Shown here: positions 1-7,117 of the stretch, piece by piece
How the letters are laid out: each line of letters starts with the position of its first letter
Numbering within the stretch: position 1 is the stretch's first letter
Assembly (NCBI RefSeq): GCF_003333325.1
Contig: NZ_QOLC01000078.1
Span: forward strand, 1 to 48,880
Reading direction: 5' to 3'
Source: Candidatus Ulvibacter alkanivorans
GTDB lineage: Bacteria; Bacteroidota; Bacteroidia; Flavobacteriales; Flavobacteriaceae
DNA length: 48,880 nt
Notes under the pieces: generated by a model
Seen by the model: the letters and a program-made list of their open reading frames with translations, nothing else
The model's database searches: none
What the model was told of the DNA's origin: nothing
Program-made: the position numbers and the translations under genes

Positions 1-1181
1 AACGTTTCGTCCTGTAGCGAATGACTAAGAACCGCCAAGAACATACGGTCAAGGCCAATAGAAGTTTCTACCACAAAGGGAGTGTAGCTTTCATTGAGTT
101 CCGGATCGAAGAACTGAAGTTTTTTACCAGAATATTCCTCATGTGCCTTAAGATCGAAGTCGGTTCTTGAATGTATTCCTTCCAACTCTTTAAAACCGAA
201 TGGAAAATTAAACTCTATGTCGGCTGCAGCATTCGCGTAATGGGCCAATTTCTCATGATCGTGAAAACGATAGTTTTCTTCACCCATCCCTAAGGATAAG
301 TGCCATTTCATGCGTGTTTCTCTCCAGTGTTCGTACCATTTCATCTCGTCACCCGGACGCACAAAAAACTGCATCTCCATCTGTTCAAATTCACGCATTC
401 TAAAAATAAATTGTCTGGCTACAATTTCATTTCTAAAAGCTTTTCCGGTTTGTGCGATCCCAAACGGTATTTTCATACGTCCGGATTTTTGTACATTTAA
501 AAAGTTTACAAAAATCCCTTGGGCGGTCTCCGGTCGAAGATAAAGATCGGTTGCGCTTTCGGCAGATGCGCCCAACTTGGTACCAAACATTAAATTAAAT
601 TGCTTTACGTCGGTCCAGTTTTTAGAGCCACTCACCGGGTCGGCAATGCCCAATTCTTCGATCAACGCTTTTACATCGGTTAGGTCTTCGTTTTCCAACG
701 ATCTTGCCATTCGTGATAGCACCTCTTTCTTTTCTGAAAGATATCGCACTACTCTAGGATTTGTCGATACGAATTGGTCTTCATCAAAACTTTCTCCAAA
801 TCGCTTGCGAGCTTTCGCTATTTCTTTTTGCGCTTTCTGTTCTAGTTTCTCTGCATAATCTTCGATCAATACATCGGCGCGATAGCGCTTTTTAGAATCT
901 TTATTATCGATCAACGGATCGTTGAAGGCATCTACGTGCCCAGAGGCCTTCCAAGTAGTTGGATGCATCAAAATAGCAGCATCTATCCCTACGATGTTTT
1001 GGTGCATGTACACCATGCTGTGCCACCAGTAATCACGTATGTTCTTCTTTAATTCTACACCATTTTGAGCGTAATCGTATACAGCACTAAGGCCATCGTA
1101 AATCTCGCTGGAACCAAATATATATCCATACTCTTTCGCATGTGATACTACTTTCTTAAATTGATCGTCGTTGTTTGCCAT
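1..1181 (-). CDS. glyS: Glycyl-tRNA synthetase (partial, C-terminus beyond window)
   Basis: Class II aminoacyl-tRNA synthetase of the eukaryote/archaeal-like homodimeric type, which charges tRNA-Gly in the cytoplasm. Reading leftward from the ATG at 1181, about 393 codons are visible without a stop before the window edge. The full family length is about 510 residues, so the missing part is the anticodon-binding domain. Visible landmarks are an N-terminal IYDGLSAVYDY segment (normally IYGG...DYGP), class II motif 2 around FRNEIVARQFIFRMREFEQ, the ATP/glycine pocket RPETAQGIFVNF and the start of motif 3 (SIGLDRMF). A Bacteroidota -7 box lies only 4 bases before the ATG, so the mRNA should be leaderless or nearly so. 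The identification is secure; only the end is missing. Confidence 0.95.
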   Translation of the reverse strand, partial: MANNDDQFKKVVSHAKEYGYIFGSSEIYDGLSAVYDYAQNGVELKKNIRDYWWHSMVYMHQNIVGIDAAILMHPTTWKASGHVDAFNDPLIDNKDSKKRYRADVLIEDYAEKLEQKAQKEIAKARKRFGESFDEDQFVSTNPRVVRYLSEKKEVLSRMARSLENEDLTDVKALIEELGIADPVSGSKNWTDVKQFNLMFGTKLGASAESATDLYLRPETAQGIFVNFLNVQKSGRMKIPFGIAQTGKAFRNEIVARQFIFRMREFEQMEMQFFVRPGDEMKWYEHWRETRMKWHLSLGMGEENYRFHDHEKLAHYANAAADIEFNFPFGFKELEGIHSRTDFDLKAHEEYSGKKLQFFDPELNESYTPFVVETSIGLDRMFLAVLSHSLQDET

Positions 1182-1185
1182 AGCG

Positions 1186-1193
1186 CAAAAATA
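1186..1193 (-). promoter_or_regulatory. -7 promoter element TATTTTTG for glyS
   Basis: Perfect match to the Bacteroidota -7 consensus TAnnTTTG, ending 4 bases before the glyS ATG. It lies within the T-rich tail of the upstream terminator. No clear TTTG -33 box is seen at the expected distance. Confidence 0.5.
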
Positions 1194-1195
1194 AA

Positions 1196-1226
1196 AAATC
1201 CGCTACGATAACGTCGTAGCGGATTT
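1196..1226 (-). terminator. Intrinsic terminator after the coiled-coil gene
   Basis: A perfect 13-bp stem (arms 1196-1208 and 1214-1226) with a 5-base loop, followed on the minus strand by TTT-ATTTTT. It lies 22 bases past the stop of the gene at 1248-2129 and just before glyS. T-runs flank both sides, so it could work in both directions. Confidence 0.85.
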
Positions 1227-1247
1227 CATTTTTTTATACTGCTTTTA

Positions 1248-2129
1248 TTATTTTAACTCCATGGTCGTAGAAGCGACTTGTTTCGGACCGTCAAAAACAT
1301 TTATGACGTAGCGTCCTTCAATAAGATCTGCTTCGATCGCATCTACCAGCACACATACATCCAATTCTTCATTTTCGTAGTATACATTGGTCGATTCACT
1401 ATAATTAAGCATTCCATTGTCGAAATTTAAGACGGCTTTCTTTCCGAGGATATTATTCTTAGGATTGATTACCTGAACATATAAAGTTCGGTCTCCTGCC
1501 TTCGCAATGGGATTGGGCGCCAGGGTAAAACAAGCACGCACCTTGTCTGCTCTACTAGAACGACGTGTATCTACAATTTTTCCACTATTGCGAATAATAA
1601 CCGCTTCTCCACGAAGATCTATTGCATTTACTACCGAACCTTTTTTAATAGTTTCACTCATCACTTCATTTTCCATATTCACCGAGTCCACTACCTTGAT
1701 CGTTTCGCTAAGCACCACATTCGTACTATCTCTTTCTATCGCCAATCGTTCGTTAGCAGCAATAAGACTATCGGCTCGTCTAAACAACATTTTACGCTCT
1801 TCCTTCAAACGACCTACCTCCGCCTTGTATCGCTTAATAAGTGCAACATTTGCTTCTGCATCTTTCACAGAATCTAATAACACTTCAATTCGTTCGCGAG
1901 CAGCCAACAAATCTTTGTCTTTAAGTTCATTATCTTGAATGATCTCATCGTAATTTGCAATAAGCTCTTCAAGTTCATTTTCTATATCCGCTTTTTGTGT
2001 CTCTAATGCGGTTACCGTACTTTTACTATCGTTATACAAGGTAAACGTGTACACTGCCAACGCAATTAGCAAAGCGGAAAGCACACCAATTAAAATCTTA
2101 AATTTTGTGCTACTGTTTTCTGTACTCAT
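1248..2129 (-). CDS. Membrane-anchored coiled-coil protein of unknown function
   Basis: No named function recognised. The 293-residue product has a short cytoplasmic N-terminus, one hydrophobic segment at about residues 11-29 and then a long charged coiled coil (about 35-165) rich in E, K, L and heptad-like spacing. It ends in a compact beta-rich domain (about 170-293) containing CFTLAPNPIAKAGDRTLYVQV. The topology suggests an inner-membrane anchor with a periplasmic coiled coil and globular tip. Automatic annotations of such proteins as chromosome-segregation-like usually reflect only the coiled coil. The gene is divergent from comF (88 bases between starts) and is followed by a strong terminator, so it appears monocistronic. 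Confidence 0.8.
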   Translation of the reverse strand: MSTENSSTKFKILIGVLSALLIALAVYTFTLYNDSKSTVTALETQKADIENELEELIANYDEIIQDNELKDKDLLAARERIEVLLDSVKDAEANVALIKRYKAEVGRLKEERKMLFRRADSLIAANERLAIERDSTNVVLSETIKVVDSVNMENEVMSETIKKGSVVNAIDLRGEAVIIRNSGKIVDTRRSSRADKVRACFTLAPNPIAKAGDRTLYVQVINPKNNILGKKAVLNFDNGMLNYSESTNVYYENEELDVCVLVDAIEADLIEGRYVINVFDGPKQVASTTMELK

Positions 2130-2216
2130 AATAAGTGTATTTCATTGGTTTAATTGGCTAAAGTACTAAGGCTTGGCAAGATGAAACGTTTATAAAATGG
2201 TAAAAAAATTAAATTT

Positions 2217-2879
2217 ATGTTAAATCTATTGTTCCCAAAAAGCTGTGTGAGTTGCAATACCGTGTTGCTTAAGGGCGAAACTGTCTTATGCGCAAAATGC
2301 TTGCATGGATTACCCCTTGCCTGTCACCACAGGAACAATAACCCCGCAATGAAAAATGTGTTCTACGGTCGATTCCCTTTAGAGGCGGCTACTTCGTTGC
2401 TTTTCTTCCAAAAAAGGGGCAGCACTCAAGAATTGCTACATCAACTTAAATACAAAGGACGCAAGGAAATTAGTTCCTTTTTGGGTGCCTGGCTGGGTGC
2501 CGAACTTAAAGATTCTGAATCCTTTGCGACGGTCGATCTCGTGATTCCGGTTCCATTGCATAAACAACGCTTGCGAAAACGGGGCTATAATCAAGTAGAA
2601 GGCTTCGGAAAGGAAATTGCAAAAGCGCTAGCCGTACCCTATTGTGACGATGTATTGTTAAAAGTCTCAAAGACCGGTTCACAAGTTTTTAAAAAGAGGT
2701 TTACTCGCTTTGAAGCTGAAACGGTATTTACACTAGCGCGCCAACAAAAGATTGACAACAAACATATTTTACTGGTAGACGATATTGTTACAACAGGGGC
2801 AACCTTAGAGCAATGTGCCACGCACTTATTGCAAGCTAAAGGTGTAAAACTTAGTGTCGCGACCATGGCTATTGCATAA
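2217..2879 (+). CDS. comF: ComF family phosphoribosyltransferase-like protein
   Basis: 220 residues, typical for the ComF/GntX family. An N-terminal zinc-ribbon is made by C10-x2-C13 and C25-x2-C28. The C-terminal half is a type I phosphoribosyltransferase fold with the PRPP loop ILLVDDIVTTGAT at 184-196 and the upstream VIPVPLHKQRLRKRGYNQ segment that is diagnostic of ComF. In competent bacteria ComF proteins help move incoming single-stranded DNA and interact with the helicase side of the uptake machinery, but the family is found widely in non-competent species as well. The gene is followed after 17 bases by a lipoprotein gene with its own possible promoter. Confidence 0.92.
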   Translation: MLNLLFPKSCVSCNTVLLKGETVLCAKCLHGLPLACHHRNNNPAMKNVFYGRFPLEAATSLLFFQKRGSTQELLHQLKYKGRKEISSFLGAWLGAELKDSESFATVDLVIPVPLHKQRLRKRGYNQVEGFGKEIAKALAVPYCDDVLLKVSKTGSQVFKKRFTRFEAETVFTLARQQKIDNKHILLVDDIVTTGATLEQCATHLLQAKGVKLSVATMAIA

Positions 2880-2889
2880 AAACTTTCCC

Positions 2890-2897
2890 TATTTTTG
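2890..2897 (+). promoter_or_regulatory. Possible -7 element TATTTTTG before the Ig-like lipoprotein
   Basis: Exact TAnnTTTG match in the 17-base gap after comF. Its last base is the G of the GTG at 2897, so if it is used, translation must start downstream, for example at the TTG at 2903. Confidence 0.4.
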
Positions 2898-4537
2898 TGA
2901 ACTTGAAAACAGCTTTTTCTCATAAAAGAACGTCTTGGCATCGGTTGATCTATCTTCCCATCGCGATTCTTTTTTTATTATCGTTTGTGGATTGTGCGAA
3001 GAAAGGCCGACCGAGTGGTGGGAAACGCGATAGTATACCGCCGGTTATCGTAAGAAGTAATCCCGAAAATTACACGACCAATTTCAATAGCAATGAGATT
3101 CGTATTTATTTTGACGAATACATCAAGCTAAACGAATTGCAGAAAAACCTCATCATCTCGCCACCGTTGCAATACCAGCCTATTATCACCCCAATCAATA
3201 CTTCCAAAGTATTGAAGATAGAGATCCTGGATACGCTGAAAGAGAACACCACCTATTCTTTTAACTTCGGAAAGAGTATAGTAGACAACAATGAGGGCAA
3301 CGAATTTGAGTATTTTAAATATGTGTTTTCAACAGGAGATTATATAGACAGCCTTCAGCTTTCGGGTAGGGTAAGAGACGCAGAACGACTGCAGCCCGAG
3401 CAACCAATAACGGTGATGTTGTACGAAGTAAATGAGCAATTTACCGATTCGATTATTTACCGCGAAAAACCAACCTATATCACTGTTACCAAAGACAGCA
3501 CTAACACCTTCGAACTTACAAATCTTAAAGCCGGGGACTATCTGCTGCTTGCGTTAAAAGATAAGAACAACGATTTTATCTTTCAACCCACCAGCGACAA
3601 GATCGGTTTCGTAGCCGAGTACATCTCGTTACCTTCCGATAGCACCTATACGATGTCACTTTTCAAGGAAACCTTAGGTTATGAAATGGCACGTCCTTCT
3701 CACACATCAAAAAACGAAATACTATTCGGGTATTCGGGGAATATCGATTCGCTTCAGTTGGACTTACTCACTCAGGTTCCAAACGATTTTACGAGTACTA
3801 CCTATCGTGATATTAAAACCGATACGCTTCATTACTGGTTTAAACCTTCCGTAGAAAAAGACACCTTATTATTTACCGCTACCAATTACAACAACATTGA
3901 CACACTCGCTGTACGTATGCAGGACCTATATCGCGATTCATTAAAAATTAAAGCATTGAATTCCGGCACCGTGCTTCCTATGGACACTTTGCGCCTCTCG
4001 GCGAACACTCCCCTAGAAACGTTTGATTCAGAAAAAATAATCGTTACCGATAAGGACACCAGCTTAGTTGCAGCAGGCATACAGATCGATCCAACCCATA
4101 ATCTTATTACAGTTAGTTTTCCGAAGCAAGAAGAACAGAATTACAAGGTAGAATTATTACCGGGCGCAGTTACAGATTTCTTCGGAATGACAAATGACAC
4201 CTTGTCTTATCAGCTAAGAACAAAACCAACCTCAGATTATGGCACCTTGTCGCTCACGCTTCAAAATGTAAACAACCTTCCTGTGATTGTACAATTGGTG
4301 GATAAAAACTACGAGGTTGTAAAAGAACGATACCTAAAAGAAAACCGTCAAGTCTTGTTCGATTATATTGCACCGGGCACGTATTTTCTACGAATCGTAT
4401 ACGATGAAAATGCCAATCAAATCTGGGATTCGGGGAATTTTTTAGAACGCCGCCAACCCGAAAAGATCGTTTATTATCCTACGAGCTTAGAAGTTCGTGC
4501 CAATTGGAGCTTGAACGAGACCTTTATTCTAGAGTAA
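2897..4537 (+). CDS. Ig-like (Big_5/SbsA-type) domain lipoprotein
   Basis: 546 residues when read from GTG 2897. The signal peptide ends in a lipobox LSFVDC, so the mature protein begins at the Cys and is predicted to be a lipoprotein. Next comes a positively charged linker and an SbsA-type Ig-like domain (about residues 45-145) with PPVIVRSNPEN and the NTTYSFNFGKSIVDNNEGN segment typical of that fold. The remainder is beta-rich with a C-terminal pre-albumin-like segment (IAPGTYFLRIVYDENANQIWDSG). The start is uncertain: a -7 promoter box overlaps the GTG, and TTG 2903 gives the same signal peptide. Its 3' end overlaps the opposing amidase gene by 14 bases. Its role is unknown; similar genes commonly follow comF in Flavobacteriia. 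Confidence 0.8.
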   Translation: MNLKTAFSHKRTSWHRLIYLPIAILFLLSFVDCAKKGRPSGGKRDSIPPVIVRSNPENYTTNFNSNEIRIYFDEYIKLNELQKNLIISPPLQYQPIITPINTSKVLKIEILDTLKENTTYSFNFGKSIVDNNEGNEFEYFKYVFSTGDYIDSLQLSGRVRDAERLQPEQPITVMLYEVNEQFTDSIIYREKPTYITVTKDSTNTFELTNLKAGDYLLLALKDKNNDFIFQPTSDKIGFVAEYISLPSDSTYTMSLFKETLGYEMARPSHTSKNEILFGYSGNIDSLQLDLLTQVPNDFTSTTYRDIKTDTLHYWFKPSVEKDTLLFTATNYNNIDTLAVRMQDLYRDSLKIKALNSGTVLPMDTLRLSANTPLETFDSEKIIVTDKDTSLVAAGIQIDPTHNLITVSFPKQEEQNYKVELLPGAVTDFFGMTNDTLSYQLRTKPTSDYGTLSLTLQNVNNLPVIVQLVDKNYEVVKERYLKENRQVLFDYIAPGTYFLRIVYDENANQIWDSGNFLERRQPEKIVYYPTSLEVRANWSLNETFILE

Positions 4538-5303
4538 ATCGATCGCGATCTACCAAGAATTGTAGGTGCTTTCTATGTTGCGTGATATGTTCCTTATCCA
4601 AGATAATGGTTTGTGTAAATTCCACATCGTTTTCTGCAGTGCTTATTTGTTCTCCGAGCACATCATACACAGCCGAATGCCCTACATACGAATGACCATT
4701 CCCATCCATTCCAACACGGTTTACCCCTATACAGTAACTCATGTTTTCTATTGCCCTCGCTTGCAGCAAGGTATCCCAAGCCATAATCCGTTTCTCCGGC
4801 CAATTGGCCACGTATAAGAGAACGTCATAGTCTTCTGTGTTTCTAGACCACACGGGGAACCGAAGATCGTAACACACCAAAGGACATAATTTCCAACCTT
4901 TATAGTCTACCAACAATTTTTTAGTTCCGGCGGTATAGATTTTATGCTCTCCGGCCAATGTAAAAGTGTGTTTCTTATCATAGGTAACAACGTCTCCGGT
5001 TGGAAATACAAAATACAATCTATTAAAATAGGACTCACCTTCTTTTACGATCACACTCCCGGTAATGGCGGTATCGTAAGTTGATGCTTGAGATTGCATC
5101 CATTTTAGTGTGGTCCCTTCTGCTTCTTCAGCTAGGGCTTCGGCATTCATAGTAAAACCCGTGGTAAACATTTCCGGAAGTACAATTAGATCTGTTTTGG
5201 TTGTAAGCGCCGCTATTTTTTCTGAAAATTGGTTGCGGTTCGCTTCCGGGTTCTCCCAAACCAAGGCTGCTTGTATAAGCGTAATATTCAGTTCGTTTTT
5301 CAT
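4524..5303 (-). CDS. Omega-amidase, nitrilase superfamily (YafV/Nit2-like)
   Basis: A 259-residue carbon-nitrogen hydrolase. The catalytic triad is visible: Glu44 in LPEMFTTGF, Lys110 in YDKKH and Cys144 in LVCYDLRFPVW. Length and these motifs match the YafV/Nit2 omega-amidase branch, which hydrolyses alpha-ketoglutaramate or alpha-ketosuccinamate formed when glutamine or asparagine donates its amino group in transamination. The start codon overlaps the stop of the ankyrin gene upstream (ATGA-type overlap at 5300-5303), indicating translational coupling. An aminotransferase of the matching type lies just upstream on the same strand, which supports the omega-amidase call over a generic nitrilase. 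The 3' end overlaps the opposing lipoprotein gene by 14 bases. Confidence 0.88.
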   Translation of the reverse strand: MKNELNITLIQAALVWENPEANRNQFSEKIAALTTKTDLIVLPEMFTTGFTMNAEALAEEAEGTTLKWMQSQASTYDTAITGSVIVKEGESYFNRLYFVFPTGDVVTYDKKHTFTLAGEHKIYTAGTKKLLVDYKGWKLCPLVCYDLRFPVWSRNTEDYDVLLYVANWPEKRIMAWDTLLQARAIENMSYCIGVNRVGMDGNGHSYVGHSAVYDVLGEQISTAENDVEFTQTIILDKEHITQHRKHLQFLVDRDRFTLE

Positions 5304-5785
5304 CGCGATACAGGTTCTAAAATGCTAACAATTTCTTTGTTACCTTGCATTTTGGCATGTTCTAGTGCTGTGTGACCACGAGCATCTTTGATCATAGGAT
5401 TTGCACCGTTCGATAATAATAAGCGAACAAGTCCGGTTTGTCCAAATGTCGCAGCAAAAATAAGAGCAGTAGCTCCATTATAATTGGTGATGTTTACACT
5501 GGCATTATGCGCTATAAGTAACGCAGCGATAGATTCGTATCCTTTAAAACAAACGCCCATTAAAGCGGTGTTACCTGAAGCATCTTGGGCATCAACTTGC
5601 GGGTCGTGATTTAGAATGGTCGTAGTAATTGCTTCGGAACCATAATAGGTCGCTAATAATAATGGGGTTGAACCCCGCGCATCTTTTTCGCTTACAAGCT
5701 CGGGCTTACTTGCTAAAATTTTTTGCACCGAGGCAGCATCGCCTTCCCGGATCGCATTAAATAGATCTTCCTTTGTCATAGGCAT
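5300..5785 (-). CDS. Ankyrin-repeat protein
   Basis: 161 residues made almost wholly of about four ankyrin repeats (GSTPLLLATYYGSEAI, GNTALMGVCFKGYESI, GATALIFAATFGQTGL, GHTALEHAKMQGNKEI). There is no signal peptide, so it is probably a cytoplasmic protein-protein interaction module. It sits between the aminotransferase (102 bases upstream) and the omega-amidase (4-base overlap downstream), so it is probably co-expressed with them and may scaffold or regulate them; that is inference. An alternative start at the third codon (ATG at 5779) is possible. Confidence 0.88.
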   Translation of the reverse strand: MPMTKEDLFNAIREGDAASVQKILASKPELVSEKDARGSTPLLLATYYGSEAITTTILNHDPQVDAQDASGNTALMGVCFKGYESIAALLIAHNASVNITNYNGATALIFAATFGQTGLVRLLLSNGANPMIKDARGHTALEHAKMQGNKEIVSILEPVSR

Positions 5786-5887
5786 AAAGATAATTAAAAA
5801 TCATCCCGTAGAAAACACAATCGTACGTTCAAAATTTAAAGCACATCCACCATAGAACCTATTTATTAATCCCTACTTAACCTATGT

Positions 5888-7027
5888 CTAGATCGAATTA
5901 AAAATCTTGGCGGCAGCTTCCAGCGTTTCTTGTGTTTTGGCGAAACACACTCGAATTTGCTTAAAGTCCTGCTGGTGTTCATTGAAAACGGAAGTAGGAA
6001 TAGTCGCTACACCGTGCTCTTTGGTAAGTTGTTCTGAAAATTCTGTATCCGGTGCATTAGAAATTTCGGAAAAATCCAATAGCTGAAAATAGGTTCCTTT
6101 TGAAGGGGTGAACTTAAATCGAGAATCCTTGATCAACGACAAAAAAGCATCTCTCTTCTCTTGATAAAGCGATGCTAGTCCCATATAATGTTCTGGAGTT
6201 TCCAAATAGGTTGCCAATGCTCGTTGTATGGGATGGTTTACACAGAAGACATTGTATTCATGAACTTTTTGAAATTCCTTCATGAGAGTTTCAGGAGCAA
6301 TACAGTATCCCATTTTCCAGCCGGTATTGTGAAAGGTCTTTCCGAAGGAAGCCGTAATAAACGTACGCTTAGCCAAAGCTTCAAAACGAGCGGCACTTTG
6401 GTGTTCTTCACCATCGAAGACAATATGTTCGTACACTTCATCGCTCAACACCAACAGATCGTGCTTCTCGACCAACGATTCTAAGGCACGCATATCACTT
6501 TCAGAAAAAAGCATCCCACTTGGATTATGTGGGCTGTTGATCATAATCATCTTAGTTCTCGTGCTGATCTTAGAGGCTACTTCATCCCAATCTGGGCGGT
6601 ATAACGGAGCCTTGAGCTGCACCGGGACAACCTTGCCACCAAATAATGTTACTGCGGGAGCATAGCAGTCGTATGCCGGCGTAAAAAGTATCACCTCATC
6701 ACCTTTATGAATGGATGCGCCCAAGGCGGTAAAAATAGCTTGTGTTGCACCGGCAGTTACCGTAATCTCGGTGTCGGGATTGTAAGTTCGATGGTGTAGC
6801 GTCGATACTTTTTCTGAAATGATCGAGCGCAGTGCTCTAATACCAGCCATGGGTGCATATTGATTATACCCTTTCTTCATGGCATCGTGCACCAAATCGA
6901 TAAGGATCGGGTCGCTCTCGAAGTTGGGAAAACCTTGAGACAAATTGATCGCATTATGTGCAGCTGCCATCTTACTCATAACAGTAAAAATGGAAGTTGA
7001 TACATTCGGAAGTTTGGATGTGATCAT
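5888..7027 (-). CDS. ybdL: Methionine/glutamine-type aminotransferase, YbdL-like
   Basis: A 379-residue fold-type I PLP aminotransferase. PLP-binding residues are Asn168 (SPHNPSG), Asp196 and Tyr199 (LSDEVYEH), the Schiff-base Lys230 (ASFGKTFHNTGWK) and Arg359 (IRVCFAK), which binds the substrate carboxylate. N-terminal SKLPNVSTSIFTVMS, INLSQGFPNF and the end of the protein follow E. coli YbdL closely. YbdL and its kynurenine-aminotransferase relatives transaminate methionine and aromatic amino acids, often with glutamine as donor, releasing alpha-ketoglutaramate. The omega-amidase two genes downstream would remove that product. The gene is divergent from the histidine kinase at 7118. Confidence 0.9.
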   Translation of the reverse strand: MITSKLPNVSTSIFTVMSKMAAAHNAINLSQGFPNFESDPILIDLVHDAMKKGYNQYAPMAGIRALRSIISEKVSTLHHRTYNPDTEITVTAGATQAIFTALGASIHKGDEVILFTPAYDCYAPAVTLFGGKVVPVQLKAPLYRPDWDEVASKISTRTKMIMINSPHNPSGMLFSESDMRALESLVEKHDLLVLSDEVYEHIVFDGEEHQSAARFEALAKRTFITASFGKTFHNTGWKMGYCIAPETLMKEFQKVHEYNVFCVNHPIQRALATYLETPEHYMGLASLYQEKRDAFLSLIKDSRFKFTPSKGTYFQLLDFSEISNAPDTEFSEQLTKEHGVATIPTSVFNEHQQDFKQIRVCFAKTQETLEAAAKIFNSI

Positions 7028-7117
7028 GGCTAATTCGATTAAGTGGTTAATTTACAAGATGTAACGTCTCGGGTTGTGAGAAAAAACGTATCTTAGTTAT
7101 CCAAATCTATAAAACCC

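Noticed and set aside
300..858. Open frames on the + strand across 300-858
   Set aside because: They are antisense to glyS, whose conserved motifs run through the whole region; their translations show no domain.
1507..1938. 143-codon + strand open frame
   Set aside because: Antisense to the coiled-coil gene; serine/arginine-rich composition typical of a shadow frame.
2217..2879. comF as proof of natural competence supporting the uptake-sequence idea
   Set aside because: comF homologues occur widely in non-competent bacteria; it does not itself support the octamer hypothesis.
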